From assembly GCA_030427085.1 (NCBI GenBank), contig JAUHXH010000003.1:248001-312000 (forward strand): a DNA stretch of 64,000 bases, in the 5' to 3' direction. The stretch comes from Gammaproteobacteria bacterium. Lineage in GTDB: Bacteria > Pseudomonadota > Gammaproteobacteria > Pseudomonadales > Halieaceae. The position numbers and the translations under genes were made by a program. How positions within the stretch are numbered: position 1 is the stretch's first letter; each line of letters starts with the position of its first letter. Positions 1-10,692 of the stretch are shown here, one piece after another. Under the pieces are notes generated by a model. That model saw nothing but the letters and a program-made list of their open reading frames with translations, was not told the origin of the DNA and searched no databases.

Positions 1-357
1 GCCACCTTTGACCTTGCCGTTGATAACACCTTTGACCACTTCGTCCGCCTCGTGACCCGCTTCCAGTTCCTTCCAGGACTCGGCGCGCTTGGCTTTTTCA
101 CGGGACAGTTTGGTCTCACCGAAACCGTCTTCTACGGTTTCCAGTGCCACCTGGACTTCGTCACCCACATTCAGGGTGCACTCGCCAGCAGCGTCAGTGA
201 ATTGTGCGCGGGGGATGATGCCTTCAGATTTCAGGCCGGCGTGGACGGTGACCCACTCGTTGTCGATGTCGATGACCACACCGGTCACGATGGAGCCGGG
301 CTCCATGTCGACAGTTTTCAGACTCTCTTCAAAAAGTTCAGCGAAGCTTTCGCTCAT
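1..357 (-). CDS. rpsA: 30S ribosomal protein S1, N-terminal part (gene runs off the left edge)
   Basis: Ribosomal protein S1 helps bring mRNA to the 30S subunit. The 119 codons present begin [13 protein letters not shown] and cover the first S1 (OB-fold) domain, with the typical stretch [20 protein letters not shown] and then GLKSEGIIP, followed by the start of the acidic linker into domain 2. The rest of the roughly 560-residue protein lies left of the window. The gene is immediately downstream of cmk on the same strand, the usual cmk-rpsA order in gammaproteobacteria. About 170 bases separate it from cmk, room for a regulated leader as in relatives; I identified no specific leader structure. 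Confidence 0.96.
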   Translation of the reverse strand, partial: MSESFAELFEESLKTVDMEPGSIVTGVVIDIDNEWVTVHAGLKSEGIIPRAQFTDAAGECTLNVGDEVQVALETVEDGFGETKLSREKAKRAESWKELEAGHEADEVVKGVINGKVKGG

Positions 358-527
358 TACACATTACCTGTAATAGTGTTCAGTGGTTGCCCACTGCCAC
401 GACACCCCAGCCGGTGCCGGTCTTTTCATCAATAAGCCGCTGCCAAGGTACCTGGCTGGTTAAAACCGGGCAGCGACGCTCAGTGTGCTTTCGGGGGACT
501 TTGCGGCAAAATTAGCGACGATCGCCG

Positions 528-1211
528 CTAAATAAGGGCTTTTTCGCCTACTTTTTCCAAAACTTCCGCAAACACCTCGTCGATGTTGCGGGCCGTGCTG
601 TCGATCACGAAAGCGTCTTCTGCGGGGACCAAAGGGGAGACCGCTCGACTGCTGTCACGCAGGTCTCGCTCCTCGATGTCCTCGAGAAGGCGCGGGAGAC
701 TAACACTTTCTCCCTTGGCAATCAACTGCTTGTAGCGGCGCTCGGCGCGCTCTTCGGCGCTGGCGGTGAGGAAAATTTTGCACTGGGCGGCGGGGAAAAC
801 CACGGTACCCATGTCGCGACCGTCGGCTACCAGGCCGGGCGCCTGGGCAAATTCCCGCTGACGGGAGAGTAAGGCATCGCGCACACTCGGAAGTGCCGCC
901 ACCGTGGAGGCACCGCGGCCGCCCTCTTCCGTGCGAATCACCCGGCTGACATCTTCACCAGCGAGGATCACCAGCACTTCGCCAGTGGGTGCGGATTCAA
1001 AGTGAACATCGAGATTGCGTGCCACCTGCGCTACGGCGGGTTCGTCCTGCCAGTCCACACCCTGTTGCAGGCAGGCCTGCCCGGTCACGCGGTACAGCGC
1101 GCCGGAGTCCAGCAGGTGCCAACCCAGGTGATCTGCCAGGCGATGGCCAATGGTTCCTTTGCCAGAACCACTGGGGCCATCAACGGTGATTACAGGAACC
1201 GTCACGATCAA
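528..1211 (-). CDS. cmk: Cytidylate kinase
   Basis: CMP/dCMP kinase transfers phosphate from ATP to CMP or dCMP in pyrimidine nucleotide recycling in the cytosol. The P-loop GPSGSGKGT is at residues 12-20, followed by a typical CMP-binding region ([20 protein letters not shown]). The length of 227 residues is normal. The extreme 5' end overlaps the aroA stop by four bases. The first codon in frame there is TTG at 1211, and a GTG two codons later (1205) is an equally plausible start. It sits between aroA and rpsA, as in Pseudomonas, and is probably co-transcribed with them. Confidence 0.96.
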   Translation of the reverse strand: MIVTVPVITVDGPSGSGKGTIGHRLADHLGWHLLDSGALYRVTGQACLQQGVDWQDEPAVAQVARNLDVHFESAPTGEVLVILAGEDVSRVIRTEEGGRGASTVAALPSVRDALLSRQREFAQAPGLVADGRDMGTVVFPAAQCKIFLTASAEERAERRYKQLIAKGESVSLPRLLEDIEERDLRDSSRAVSPLVPAEDAFVIDSTARNIDEVFAEVLEKVGEKALI

Positions 1212-2518
1212 TCGTCCGTCTGTGCGGAAATCTGCAGGCCCAGACCGCGCGCCAGCGCGTCGAAGCCAGGGAAAGAGGTAGCCACATGATCGCAGTCCAG
1301 CACGCGAATTTCCGCGTCAGCGCGCAGGGCCGCGATTGAGAAAGCCATGGCGATGCGATGGTCCATATGGGTGTGTATGGTGCCACCGCCAATGGGACCG
1401 CCGTCAATAATGATGCCGTCTTCCAGCACTTCATTTTTCACGCCCAGCGTGTCGAGCCCTTCCGCCATGGCGGCGATACGGTCGCTCTCTTTCACGCGCA
1501 ACTCCTCGGCACCGCGCAGGACAGTGCGCCCTTCGGCGCAGGCCGCAGCAATAAACAGCACCGGAAACTCGTCGATGGCCAGTGGCACCTGATCTTCGGG
1601 AATCTCGATACCTTTCAGCGGCGCGTACTGCACACGGATATCGGCCACCGGTTCACCGCCAACCTCGCGCTCGTTGAGCAATTCAATGTTGGCGCCCATC
1701 AAACGGAGAATGTTGATCACACCCGTGCGAGTGGGGTTGATGCCTACGTGGGTAAGCAAGAGGTCAGAACCCGGGGCGATGCTGGCGGCCACCAGGAAGA
1801 AAGCGGCGGACGAAATATCTGCCGGCACATCGATGTCGCAGGCGGTGAGCGAACCACCACCCTCAAGACTGATCACACCTTCCGCGTCGCGTTCCACACT
1901 GTAGCCAAAGCCACGCAGCATGCGCTCGGTGTGATCACGGGTGGGCGCCGGTTCGGTGACGGACGTGCGGCCGTTGGCGTAGAGGCCGGCGAGCAGGACA
2001 CAAGACTTCACCTGGGCCGACGCCATCGGCAGGTCGTAATGAATGCCCTTGAGTTGGCGCCCACCTTTTATAGCCAGGGGGGGACGACCACCTGCAGTGG
2101 CGGAAATACCGGCACCCATGTCAGCCAGCGGCGTCATTACGCGGCCCATCGGGCGCTTGTTGAGGGAGTCATCGCCGGACAGCACTGAATCAAAAGGCTG
2201 ACCGGCCAGCAGGCCTGCCAACAGGCGGATACTGGTGCCGGAGTTGCCCAGGTCCAGCGTTTTACCCGGCGCCCGCAGGCCGTGCAGACCAACACCATGC
2301 ACCACCATCTCGCCGTCTTTGGGCCCTTCGATCTCCACGCCCATAGCGCGGAAAGCGGCCACGGTAGCCAGTGCATCCTCACCCTGGAGGAAGCCACTGA
2401 CACGGGTAGTGCCTTCGGCCAGCGCGCCCATCATCACTGAGCGGTGCGACATGCTCTTGTCGCCGGGGACCCGGGCCTCGCCACTGAGGGAGCCGCCGGG
2501 CATCAATTTGAATTCCAT
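1208..2518 (-). CDS. aroA: 3-phosphoshikimate 1-carboxyvinyltransferase (EPSP synthase)
   Basis: This enzyme joins shikimate-3-phosphate and PEP in the shikimate pathway, the step blocked by glyphosate. The 436 residues show the substrate-binding start [17 protein letters not shown] (about residues 13-29), [15 protein letters not shown] near 88, and DHTERML and LRVKESDR later on. The glycine and alanine of the LGNSGTS motif follow the usual pattern. In Pseudomonas, from memory, this enzyme is fused to the upstream prephenate dehydrogenase. Here the two are separate ORFs 33 bases apart in the same operon. The ATG at 2518 is the natural start because family homology begins there. Confidence 0.97.
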   Translation of the reverse strand: MEFKLMPGGSLSGEARVPGDKSMSHRSVMMGALAEGTTRVSGFLQGEDALATVAAFRAMGVEIEGPKDGEMVVHGVGLHGLRAPGKTLDLGNSGTSIRLLAGLLAGQPFDSVLSGDDSLNKRPMGRVMTPLADMGAGISATAGGRPPLAIKGGRQLKGIHYDLPMASAQVKSCVLLAGLYANGRTSVTEPAPTRDHTERMLRGFGYSVERDAEGVISLEGGGSLTACDIDVPADISSAAFFLVAASIAPGSDLLLTHVGINPTRTGVINILRLMGANIELLNEREVGGEPVADIRVQYAPLKGIEIPEDQVPLAIDEFPVLFIAAACAEGRTVLRGAEELRVKESDRIAAMAEGLDTLGVKNEVLEDGIIIDGGPIGGGTIHTHMDHRIAMAFSIAALRADAEIRVLDCDHVATSFPGFDALARGLGLQISAQTDD

Positions 2519-2551
2519 AATGTCGTCTCGTTCCGCCGCCCGGAGGCGGTT

Positions 2552-3451
2552 TTAATTTGCGCCGCGCGCCGCCAGGTCCGCCGCGAAATGGTCTCGCGCC
2601 GTCTTGGCGCGAGTGAAGGTGTCCTGCAACTGCTCGGCATCCCCCGAGGCCACGGCCTGACGCAATGCCGCCAGGTGCTCGGAGAAATTGTCGAGCGCAG
2701 TGAGCAGGGCGTCGCGATTGGCCAACGCGATATCGCGCCACATCACGGGGTCGCTGGAGGCAATGCGGGTGAAGTCGCGAAAACCGCCGGCGGCAAAGCG
2801 AAAGATGTCATCACTGGCGTCGCTCTGGGCCAGCGCATCCACCAGGGCGTAAGCCAGTGCATGGGGCAAATGGCTGGTGGCTGCCAGCACTGCATCGTGC
2901 TGCTGGATGTCCATTTCAACCACTTCCGCGCCTGCCGCCGCCCACATTTGGCGGACCAGCGCCAGCGCATCTGCGTCCGTGTTGGCGGTGGGCGTCAGGA
3001 TTACCCGATGCTGTTGATACAAACTCGCGTCAGCCGCCGCCACACCGGAGCGTTCGGAACCGGCAATGGGATGGCCCAGCACCAGAAACGGCGGCTCCTC
3101 GCCACAGGCGCGACGGGCTGCGGCCAGCAGGTTGCCTTTGACGCTGGCGGCATCGGTAACCACCGGTGGCTTTTCACGTTGTTGCAGCCCCGGAAGTATC
3201 TGTTCCAGCAATTCCGCCGCTTTCAGGGTCGGCGAACACACTACCACCACATCCGCCTCGATCAGGGCGGCCTCAAGGTCGAGGTAGTAGGCGTCGATCA
3301 CACCCAGTTGCAAACCCTGCTGCAGCGATGCCTCGCGCGGACCGTAGGCGATGTAACGGGACCCAAAGCCCGCCTCGCGCAGTGCCCGCGCGAGCGAGCC
3401 GCCAATCAGGCCCAGCCCCACTATCAGGATGGTGTTTGCAGAATAGGCCAT
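2552..3451 (-). CDS. tyrA: Prephenate dehydrogenase (monofunctional TyrA)
   Basis: The enzyme oxidatively decarboxylates prephenate to 4-hydroxyphenylpyruvate for tyrosine synthesis. The N-terminus NTILIVGLGLIGGSLARALRE is a Rossmann NAD(P)-binding motif (GLGLIGGS), and further on LGHPIAGSERSG is the prephenate-binding segment. I chose the ATG at 3451 because it immediately precedes the Rossmann strand. The open frame continues upstream into pheA, but that extension (to 3544) is pheA read in another frame. The resulting 299 residues match monofunctional TyrA. It has no chorismate mutase domain; that domain is on PheA just upstream. Four bases separate the pheA stop from this start. Confidence 0.94.
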   Translation of the reverse strand: MAYSANTILIVGLGLIGGSLARALREAGFGSRYIAYGPREASLQQGLQLGVIDAYYLDLEAALIEADVVVVCSPTLKAAELLEQILPGLQQREKPPVVTDAASVKGNLLAAARRACGEEPPFLVLGHPIAGSERSGVAAADASLYQQHRVILTPTANTDADALALVRQMWAAAGAEVVEMDIQQHDAVLAATSHLPHALAYALVDALAQSDASDDIFRFAAGGFRDFTRIASSDPVMWRDIALANRDALLTALDNFSEHLAALRQAVASGDAEQLQDTFTRAKTARDHFAADLAARGAN

Positions 3452-3455
3452 CGGA

Positions 3456-4574
3456 CTAGAGAACCGCGCGAGGGTAAGAACCCAGCGGCTTGAGCAGTAT
3501 GGATTGTTCTTCCAGTTCCGCCAGGATGCCCGCGATGGGCTCATCCTGCACGTGGCCTTCGAATTCGATGAAGAACACGTAGGCCCACTTCTCGGTGCGC
3601 GAGGGCCGGGTATCGATGCGTGTCAGGCTCACGCCGGTACGGCGGAAAGGATCCAGCAGGGCGAACAGCGCGCCGGGCTTGTTGCGGCTGGATACCACAA
3701 TGGAGGTTTTGTCGCGTCCGCTGGGGGGCACTTCTTCCCGGCCTATAATGATGAAGCGCGTAGTATTGTCAGCGTAGTCCTCAATGTGCTCCGCCAGCTT
3801 CTCCAGACCGTAAATTTCCGCCGCCATTTCACCGGCAACCGCAGCTACGCCGGGTTGTTCGGCAGCGATACGCGCCGCTTCGCCATTGCTGCTGACCGCA
3901 ATGCGCTCCACATGAGGCCAGTGGGCATCGAGCCAGTTGCGACACTGGGCCAGCGCCTGCTGATGAGCGCAGATGCGGGTGACCTGCGACGCCTGGATGC
4001 CCGGCGCCACCAGCAGGTGGTGGGAGATGCGCATCTCCACCTCGCCGGATATCTTCAGCGGCGAGTCCATGAAGTTGTCGAGCGTGTGGCTGACCATGCC
4101 TTCGGTGGAGTTCTCCACCGGCACCACGCCGTAATTGCACTCACCGGATTCCACCTGCGAGAACACAGCGTCGATAGTGGTTTGGGATTCACACAGGGCG
4201 GCATGCCCGAAGTGTTTGATGGCCGCGGCGTGGGTGAAGGTACCCTCGGGGCCGAGGAAGGCCACCTGCAGGGGCTTCTCCAGCGCCAGGCAGGCAGACA
4301 TCACCTCACGGAAAATGTGGGCAACCGTGCCGTCGGCCAGCGGACCCTCATTGCGATCCATAATGCGCTTAAGCACCTGGGCCTCGCGCTCGGGGCGATA
4401 AAACAGTACTTCCGCCTCAACCTCGCCGCGCTCACGGGCGGCTTGCACCGCTTCCAGTTTGATGTCCGCCACGCGTTGGGCGCAACGCGCCCGCTGGCTG
4501 ATGAGGGACTGGATTTCGCGGTCGATGGCGTCGATATCGGCCCGAACCTGATCCAGGTTCCTGTCGTCACTCAT
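3456..4574 (-). CDS. pheA: Bifunctional chorismate mutase / prephenate dehydratase
   Basis: PheA converts chorismate to prephenate and then phenylpyruvate for phenylalanine synthesis. Residues 1-95 form an AroQ-type mutase helix bundle (RADIDAIDREIQSLISQRARCAQRVADIK). The dehydratase domain follows (VAFLGPEGTFTHAAA, GVVPVENSTEGMVSHTLD), with a C-terminal ACT regulatory domain (KTSIVVSSRNKPGALFALLDPF, then ESRP-like DTRPSRTEKWAYVFFIEFEGH) that normally senses phenylalanine. The length of 372 is typical of the Pseudomonas form. It lies between serC (9 bases upstream) and tyrA; the hisC2 gene that Pseudomonas carries nearby is absent. Confidence 0.97.
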   Translation of the reverse strand: MSDDRNLDQVRADIDAIDREIQSLISQRARCAQRVADIKLEAVQAARERGEVEAEVLFYRPEREAQVLKRIMDRNEGPLADGTVAHIFREVMSACLALEKPLQVAFLGPEGTFTHAAAIKHFGHAALCESQTTIDAVFSQVESGECNYGVVPVENSTEGMVSHTLDNFMDSPLKISGEVEMRISHHLLVAPGIQASQVTRICAHQQALAQCRNWLDAHWPHVERIAVSSNGEAARIAAEQPGVAAVAGEMAAEIYGLEKLAEHIEDYADNTTRFIIIGREEVPPSGRDKTSIVVSSRNKPGALFALLDPFRRTGVSLTRIDTRPSRTEKWAYVFFIEFEGHVQDEPIAGILAELEEQSILLKPLGSYPRAVL

Positions 4575-4583
4575 GGCTAGCCC

Positions 4584-5663
4584 CTAGGCGTGGCGTTGTT
4601 CGAAATCCTGCATGAAGGCGATCAGGGCATCCACCGCCGCCTCGCTGACCGCATTGTAGATGCTGGCGCGCATTCCGCCCACGCTGCGGTGCCCTTTCAG
4701 GTTGAGCAGGCCGGCGGCTTCGGCTTCCGTCAGGAAGGTCTTGTCCAGGCTGTCATCCGCCAGAGTGAAAGGCACGTTCATCAGGGAACGGCTGGCCACT
4801 TCCACCGGGTTGGCATAAAAAGGACTGTTGTCGATGGCGGCGTAAAGCTTCTCCGCCTTGCGGCGATTGATCTGCTCCATCGCATCCAGACCACCCTGTT
4901 CCTTCAGCCACTGGAATACCAGGCCCGCCAGATACACCGCGAAGGTGGGAGGCGTGTTGTACATGGAGTCGTTGTCGGCAGCCACCTGCCAGTTCAGCAT
5001 GGCGGGGCATTCCGGACGTGCACGGCCGAGCAGCTCGCGACGCACGATCACCAACGTCAGGCCGGCGGGGCCGATGTTTTTTTGTGCTCCAGCGTAGATC
5101 ACACCGTAGTCATTCACATCCACCGGGCGCGACAGAATGGTGGAGGACATATCCACCACACGCGGCGCTTTGGTGTCAGGCACCCAGAAATACTCCACCC
5201 CGCCGATGGTTTCGTTGGGTGTGTAGTGCAAGTAAGCGGCATCGTCACGCAATTGCCATTCGCCGACAGGCGGAATGGTAGAGAAGTTGGTGCCTTCAGA
5301 GCTGGCGGCAACATTGACCTCGCCGTAGCGTTTACCCTCGGCAATGGCCTTCTTCGACCACTGCCCGGTGTTCACGTAGTCGGCAACGCCAACCTCCGGC
5401 ATCAGGTTTAACGGCACCGCGGCAAACTGGCTGCTGGCGCCACCTTGCAGGAACAACACCGCGTAGTCGTCGGAGATGCCCATCAGGTCGCGCAAGTCCT
5501 GTTCCGCGCGCTCCGCAATGCCGACAATCTCGGGGCTGCGATGGCTCATTTCCATTACCGACAGGCCGGCGCCGTGCCAGTCCAACATCTCTTCCTGAGC
5601 CTGTTTCAGTACCGCTTCCGGCAGGGCTGCCGGACCCGCACAAAAATTGTAGCTGCGTGCCAT
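4584..5663 (-). CDS. serC: Phosphoserine aminotransferase
   Basis: SerC is a PLP enzyme that makes 3-phosphoserine for serine synthesis and also serves the DXP-dependent vitamin B6 route. The 359 residues start ARSYNFCAGPAALPEAVL, contain the binding segment FLQGGASSQFAAVPLNL, and carry the PLP lysine in GVIYAGAQKNIGPAGLTLVIV at about residue 195-200. It ends with the family tail ASIYNAVS near 335-345. It follows gyrA by 68 bases on the same strand and precedes pheA by 9, the conserved gyrA-serC-pheA order. Confidence 0.97.
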   Translation of the reverse strand: MARSYNFCAGPAALPEAVLKQAQEEMLDWHGAGLSVMEMSHRSPEIVGIAERAEQDLRDLMGISDDYAVLFLQGGASSQFAAVPLNLMPEVGVADYVNTGQWSKKAIAEGKRYGEVNVAASSEGTNFSTIPPVGEWQLRDDAAYLHYTPNETIGGVEYFWVPDTKAPRVVDMSSTILSRPVDVNDYGVIYAGAQKNIGPAGLTLVIVRRELLGRARPECPAMLNWQVAADNDSMYNTPPTFAVYLAGLVFQWLKEQGGLDAMEQINRRKAEKLYAAIDNSPFYANPVEVASRSLMNVPFTLADDSLDKTFLTEAEAAGLLNLKGHRSVGGMRASIYNAVSEAAVDALIAFMQDFEQRHA

Positions 5664-5731
5664 CTTGCCTGTGGTTCCTGTATTGAGTGATCTTGTGAGC
5701 GAGAGTAGCCTGTGGTGTAGGGGCGCTTCGT

Positions 5732-8368
5732 TTACTCGTCGGCCCCGGATTCGTTGTCACTGCTGGCTTCGGCGTCGGTGCTGGTTTCAACATCCGTAGT
5801 GCCTTCAGCGTCTGTGTCACCCGCGACCAGTTCGTCTTCATCCGTTTCCGCGATGCGCTCAACGCTGACCAGGCTTTCGCCTTCCTTGGTGCGGATCACA
5901 CGCACACCCTGGGTATTACGACCCAATACCGACACTTCGTCGGCCCGGGTGCGCACCAGCGTGCCCTGGTTGGAGATCAGCATCAGCTCATCGCCCTCGA
6001 ACACCTGCACCGCGCCGACCAGTTCGCCATTGCGCTCGCTGGTAACCATGGCGATTACGCCCAGGTTGCCGCGCCCCTTGGTGGGGAATTCGCTGACTTC
6101 GGTGCGTTTGCCGTAACCGTTGGCGCTGGCGGTGAGCACCTTACCGCCCTCGGCGGGGATCATTAACGAGATCACACGCTGACCATCGCCCAGACGAATG
6201 CCGCGTACACCACGCGCCGTCCGGCCCATGGCGCGCACATCGCCTTCGCGGAAGCGCACGGCCTTGCCGCCGGAGCTGACCAGCATCACGTCGCAATCAC
6301 CCGTGGTGATGGCGGTGCCAACCAGCACGTCGCCCTCTTCCAGTTCCAGGGCACGAAGGCCCACGCTGCGCTGGCGGGAGAAGTCGGTCAGTGCCGTTTT
6401 CTTCACCGTGCCGCGGGCGGTGGCCATAAAGATGTAGTGGCCCTCGGTGTATTCCTCTACCGGCAGGATGGAGGTGACGCGCTCGCCGTCATCCAGCGGC
6501 AGCAGGTTGACCATCGGCCGGCCACGGGAGTTACGCCCCGCCAGCGGAATCTGGTAAACCTTCAGCCAGTACACCTTGCCCACGTTGGTGAAACACAAAA
6601 TGGTGGCGTGGGTGCTGGCGATCAACAGGTGCTCTACGAAGTCCTCGTCTTTCACCGCCGTTGCCGATTTACCCATGCCGCCACGGCGCTGGGCCTGATA
6701 GTCGGTAAGGGGCTGGGTCTTGGCGTAGCCGCCGTGTGAGATAGTGACCACACGATCTTCTTCGGTGATCAGGTCTTCTACCGTCAGGTCGTGCTGGGAC
6801 GCCGTAATCTCGGTGCGGCGCTCGTCGCCGTAGTTCTGGACGATTTCTTCCAGCTCTTCGCGAATCACCGCCTTCAGGCGATCCGGGTCGCCCAGGATTT
6901 GCAGGTAACCGGCGATTTCTTCCAGCTTTTCCTGATACTCCTGCAGCAGTTTTTCGTGCTCCAGACCGGTCAGGCGGTGCAGTCGCAACTCCAGAATGGC
7001 CTGCGCTTGCGCGGGTGACAGGTAGTACTGACCATCGCGCAGACCGTAGGATGGATCCAGTTCGTCCGGGCGACACGCTTCATCGCCGGCACGCTCCAGC
7101 ATGCCGGTGACCTCGCCGGGCAACCAGGCGCGAGCCAGCAGTTGCTCTTTCGCTTCCGCCGCGTTGGGCGAAGCCTTGATCAGCTCGATCACCGGATCGA
7201 TATTGGCCAGGGCTACCGCCAGGCCTTCCAGAAGGTGGCCGCGTTCGCGGGCCTTGCGCAGCAGGTAGACCGTGCGACGCGTCACTACTTCGCGGCGGTG
7301 ACGGATAAAGGCCTGCAGCACTTCTTTCAGATTCAGGATCTTCGGCTGGCCGTCCACCAGGGCGACCATGTTGATGCCGAACACGCTCTGCAGTTGCGTC
7401 TGGCTGTAAAGATTGTTCAGCACCACGTCGCCCACTTCACCGCGACGCAATTCGATCACCACGCGCAGGCCGTCCTTGTCGGACTCGTCGCGCAGTTCGG
7501 TGATGCCTTCGATTTTCTTTTCCTTTACCAGCTCGGCGATGCGCTCGATCAGCCGCGCCTTGTTCAGCTGGTAGGGAATCTCGTGAACGATAATGGTGTC
7601 TTTGCCGGTCTTCTCATTGCTGATGACCTCGGCCCGTGCGCGCACGTAGATGCGACCACGGCCGGTACGGTAGGCCTGAATAATGCCGGCACGGCCGTTG
7701 ATGATGGCGCCAGTGGGGAAGTCGGGGCCGGGGATGTGCTCCATCAGCTCATCCACGGTCAGTGCATCATTGTCGAGCAGTGCCAGACAGCCACTGACCA
7801 CTTCTGTCAGGTTGTGCGGTGGAATGTTGGTGGCCATGCCCACGGCGATACCGGCAGAGCCGTTGACCAGCAGGTTGGGTACGCGGGTGGGCAGTACCTC
7901 GGGGATTTTTTCGGTGCCGTCGTAGTTGTCGACGAAGTCCACCGTTTCCTTGTCCAGATCCGCCAGCAGGTCGTGGGAGATCTTGCGCATGCGGATTTCG
8001 GTGTAACGCATGGCAGCGGCGTTGTCGCCGTCGATGGAGCCGAAGTTCCCCTGGCCGTCCACCAGCATGTAACGCAGAGAGAAGGGCTGAGCCATACGAA
8101 CGATGGTGTCGTAGACCGCGGAGTCGCCGTGAGGGTGGTATTTACCGATCACGTCACCGACCACACGGGCCGACTTCTTGTAGGCCTTGTTCCAGTCGTT
8201 GTTGAGCTCGTTCATGGCGAAGAGCACGCGCCTATGCACCGGCTTGAGGCCGTCGCGCACATCGGGCAGCGCGCGGCCAACGATTACGCTCATGGCGTAG
8301 TCGAGATAGGACTGTTTGAGCTCGTCTTCGATATTGACGGGCAGAATTTCTTTGGCTAATTCACCCAT
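5732..8368 (-). CDS. gyrA: DNA gyrase subunit A
   Basis: GyrA is the breakage-reunion subunit of DNA gyrase, which introduces negative supercoils. The catalytic tyrosine is Y122 in [11 protein letters not shown]. The quinolone-resistance region keeps S83 and D87 ([10 protein letters not shown]), the residues of sensitive enzymes in E. coli numbering. The GyrA box QRRGGMG lies near residue 555-560, followed by the six-bladed DNA-wrapping C-terminal domain. The last 35 or so residues are a long low-complexity tail rich in E, D, T and S. Acidic GyrA tails modulate supercoiling in E. coli, so this tail could do the same. It heads the leftward operon. Confidence 0.98.
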   Translation of the reverse strand: MGELAKEILPVNIEDELKQSYLDYAMSVIVGRALPDVRDGLKPVHRRVLFAMNELNNDWNKAYKKSARVVGDVIGKYHPHGDSAVYDTIVRMAQPFSLRYMLVDGQGNFGSIDGDNAAAMRYTEIRMRKISHDLLADLDKETVDFVDNYDGTEKIPEVLPTRVPNLLVNGSAGIAVGMATNIPPHNLTEVVSGCLALLDNDALTVDELMEHIPGPDFPTGAIINGRAGIIQAYRTGRGRIYVRARAEVISNEKTGKDTIIVHEIPYQLNKARLIERIAELVKEKKIEGITELRDESDKDGLRVVIELRRGEVGDVVLNNLYSQTQLQSVFGINMVALVDGQPKILNLKEVLQAFIRHRREVVTRRTVYLLRKARERGHLLEGLAVALANIDPVIELIKASPNAAEAKEQLLARAWLPGEVTGMLERAGDEACRPDELDPSYGLRDGQYYLSPAQAQAILELRLHRLTGLEHEKLLQEYQEKLEEIAGYLQILGDPDRLKAVIREELEEIVQNYGDERRTEITASQHDLTVEDLITEEDRVVTISHGGYAKTQPLTDYQAQRRGGMGKSATAVKDEDFVEHLLIASTHATILCFTNVGKVYWLKVYQIPLAGRNSRGRPMVNLLPLDDGERVTSILPVEEYTEGHYIFMATARGTVKKTALTDFSRQRSVGLRALELEEGDVLVGTAITTGDCDVMLVSSGGKAVRFREGDVRAMGRTARGVRGIRLGDGQRVISLMIPAEGGKVLTASANGYGKRTEVSEFPTKGRGNLGVIAMVTSERNGELVGAVQVFEGDELMLISNQGTLVRTRADEVSVLGRNTQGVRVIRTKEGESLVSVERIAETDEDELVAGDTDAEGTTDVETSTDAEASSDNESGADE

Positions 8369-8499
8369 GTACTGCGGTATCCTTCACTGGCGCGAAGAGG
8401 CTGTTGTTATCTCGCAAACCGGGGCCGCTGGTGCGCCCCGGGAACTGCGTGGCGACCCCCTGAAAACGGGTGTCACGCCCCCACAAACACAAACCGCAC

Positions 8500-8528
8500 A
8501 TTATACGGACTTACCACCACAACGGCTA
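8500..8528 (-). promoter_or_regulatory. Candidate gyrA promoter
   Basis: On the minus strand a perfect -10 hexamer TATAAT occupies 8505-8500. A weak -35 (TAGCCG) lies 17 bases upstream. Transcription would begin near 8493 and give a leader of about 125 bases before gyrA. A poor -35 beside a perfect -10 is common at supercoiling-sensitive gyrase promoters, but this is only a sequence-pattern call. The 294-base gap between gyrA and mtaD holds no gene. Confidence 0.5.
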
Positions 8529-8567
8529 TTTATTTAGGGAATTGGCGGCATAATCGGCGCCGCACTC

Positions 8568-8596
8568 GGCGCCCACCGGGCATTTGGGGTTATACT
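8568..8596 (+). promoter_or_regulatory. Candidate mtaD operon promoter
   Basis: A TATACT -10 hexamer at 8591-8596 is preceded at 17 bases by GGCGCC, a poor -35. Start of transcription would be near 8603, about 60 bases before the mtaD ATG. The -10 is convincing; the -35 is not, so an activator or a different promoter may be used. Confidence 0.35.
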
Positions 8597-8662
8597 GCGC
8601 CGCGACCGACCCGGCCATGCTGCCGCGGCCCAAAATCGATCAAAATTTGAACAGGATTTTCG

Positions 8663-9985
8663 ATGAGCGAACGCAAGGCCGACACCGTCATCCACGCCGG
8701 ATGGGTTGTGCCGGTGGATGGCGCTAACGCGGTTCTCAAGGAGCACTCCGTCATCATCCGGGACCAGCGCATCGTCGCCGTGCTACCCGGGGAACAAGCC
8801 CGAGGTATCGACGCCGGCGAGGAAGTCTTCCTGCCCGGCCACGCCCTGATGCCCGGGTTGGTGAACTGCCACGGCCACGCCGCCATGAGCCTGCTGCGCG
8901 GCTTTGCCGATGACCTGCCGCTGGATCGCTGGCTGGAAGAAGCCATCTGGCCCGCCGAGGGCCGCCACGTTGATGGCGATTTCGTGCGCACCGGCGCCAC
9001 CCTCGCCATCGCCGAGATGATCCGCAGCGGCACTACCTGCTTTTCCGACATGTACTTCTTCCCGGAGACCACTGCCCGCGCCGCCCAGGATGCCGGCATG
9101 CGCTACCAGATCACCTTCCCCGTACTGGACTTCCCTTCAGCCTGGGCCGCCAATGCCGACGAATACATCAGCAAAGGGCTGGCACTGAGGGACGACCTGA
9201 AACATTCAGAGCTGGGCAGCGTTGTGTTCGGCCCCCACGCGGCTTATACGGTCAGCGAGGACAACCTGCGCAAAATCGCCACCTACGCGGCGGAACTGGA
9301 CCTTCCCATCCACATCCACCTGCACGAAACCCCCACGGAGGTGAGCCGTGCGGAACAGGAATGGGGCGAATCTCCGCTGGAACGCCTGAATCGCCTGGGC
9401 CTGCTGGGACCCAAAACCCAGTGCGTTCATATGACGGCCCTCAGTGAGGACGACATGGCATTGGTAGCAGCCACAGGCGCCCACGTTATTCACTGCCCGC
9501 GTTCCAATATGAAGCTGGCCTCAGGCACCTGCCCCACGGTCAAGCTGAGTGCCCGTGGCGTGAACATTGCCCTGGGCACCGACGGCGCCGCCAGCAATAA
9601 CAGCCTCAACCTGTTCAGCGAGATGTGCACCGCGGCCTTGCTGGCCAAACTGGGCACCGCCGATGCCGCTGCCCTGCCCGCCGCCGAGGCGCTAACCATG
9701 GCAACACTCAACGGCGCCCGCGCCATGGGAATGGAGCACGAGTTTGGTTCACTGGAGGCCGGCAAACGCGCGGATGTGATTGCCGTGGACTTATCAGACC
9801 CCGCCACCCAGCCACTGTACGACCTCCCCTCGCAACTGGTGTACGCCTGCGACGGCAGCCAGGTCACCCACAGCTGGATTAACGGCCGCGCGGTGATGGC
9901 GGATCGCGAACTGCTCACCATCGACAGCCACCAACTGGCTGCCGATGTACAACACTGGCGCCACCAGATCGAGGCTGCACGATGA
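8663..9985 (+). CDS. mtaD: 5-methylthioadenosine / S-adenosylhomocysteine deaminase (TRZ/ATZ family)
   Basis: This metal-dependent amidohydrolase deaminates methylthioadenosine or S-adenosylhomocysteine. The metal motif HGH is at residues 70-72 ([18 protein letters not shown]). Later histidines come in [10 protein letters not shown] and [13 protein letters not shown], and the catalytic-site aspartate in [16 protein letters not shown]. The length of 440 is normal. In Pseudomonas the equivalent gene also precedes ubiG and is annotated as mtaD, normally beside mtnA, which is absent here. The exact substrate cannot be read from sequence. Its stop overlaps the ubiG start by four bases. Confidence 0.88.
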   Translation: MSERKADTVIHAGWVVPVDGANAVLKEHSVIIRDQRIVAVLPGEQARGIDAGEEVFLPGHALMPGLVNCHGHAAMSLLRGFADDLPLDRWLEEAIWPAEGRHVDGDFVRTGATLAIAEMIRSGTTCFSDMYFFPETTARAAQDAGMRYQITFPVLDFPSAWAANADEYISKGLALRDDLKHSELGSVVFGPHAAYTVSEDNLRKIATYAAELDLPIHIHLHETPTEVSRAEQEWGESPLERLNRLGLLGPKTQCVHMTALSEDDMALVAATGAHVIHCPRSNMKLASGTCPTVKLSARGVNIALGTDGAASNNSLNLFSEMCTAALLAKLGTADAAALPAAEALTMATLNGARAMGMEHEFGSLEAGKRADVIAVDLSDPATQPLYDLPSQLVYACDGSQVTHSWINGRAVMADRELLTIDSHQLAADVQHWRHQIEAAR

Positions 9986-10692
9986 CAGACCACGCCAACG
10001 TCGATCCCGCCGAGATCGCCAAGTTCGAGGAACTGGCCTCGCGCTGGTGGGACACCGAGAGCGAATTCAAGCCGCTGCATGACATCAACCCATTGCGCGC
10101 CAACTATATCGACCAGCACTCCTCCGTGGCCGGTAGCAAACTGATCGACGTGGGCTGCGGCGGCGGCATTCTGGCCGAGGCCATGGCCCAGCGGGGTGCC
10201 GTCGTTACCGGCATCGACATGGGCGAAGCACCCCTTTCGGTCGCGCGCATCCACCAACTGGAGTCCGGTGTAGAAGTGGATTACCGCCAGAGCACCGCCG
10301 AAGCACTGGCAGCAGAACAACCGGGCCACTATGACGTGGTGTGCTGCCTGGAAATGCTGGAACACGTACCCGACCCGGCTTCCGTGATCGCCGCGTGCGC
10401 CGACCTGGCCCGACCGGGCGGCAGCCTTTACTTCTCCACACTCAATCGCAATCCCAAAGCCTACCTGTTCGCCATCGTTGGCGCAGAGCACCTGTTGCGA
10501 CTGCTGCCGCGCGGCACCCACGACTACGCCAAGTTCATCAAACCCTCGGAACTGGCCGGCTGGATTCGCGATGCAGGCCTGCTGTTGCAGGGCATGACCG
10601 GGCTGGTCTACAACCCGATCACCAAACGCTACAGCCTCAATGAACGCGATGTGGATGTGAACTACATGGTCAGGGCAACGAAACCGGAATGA
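9982..10692 (+). CDS. ubiG: Ubiquinone biosynthesis O-methyltransferase
   Basis: UbiG carries out both O-methylations in ubiquinone synthesis, using S-adenosylmethionine at the membrane. SAM motif I is DVGCGGG at residues 56-62. The substrate-side signature is [11 protein letters not shown] near 33-43, and HVPDPASVI and [17 protein letters not shown] follow. The 236 residues match the family. It overlaps both neighbours by four bases, indicating translational coupling with mtaD and mupP. Confidence 0.96.
   Translation: MTDHANVDPAEIAKFEELASRWWDTESEFKPLHDINPLRANYIDQHSSVAGSKLIDVGCGGGILAEAMAQRGAVVTGIDMGEAPLSVARIHQLESGVEVDYRQSTAEALAAEQPGHYDVVCCLEMLEHVPDPASVIAACADLARPGGSLYFSTLNRNPKAYLFAIVGAEHLLRLLPRGTHDYAKFIKPSELAGWIRDAGLLLQGMTGLVYNPITKRYSLNERDVDVNYMVRATKPE

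Noticed and set aside
2552..3544. Possible broken or frameshifted tyrA-aroA fusion
   Set aside because: Both proteins are complete, with a normal stop for tyrA and an ATG for aroA; a simple separation, not a disruption.
7142..8359. 405-residue open frame opposite gyrA
   Set aside because: It is the antisense of a well-conserved gyrA region and has no recognisable domain; long open frames on the opposite strand are common in GC-rich genes.
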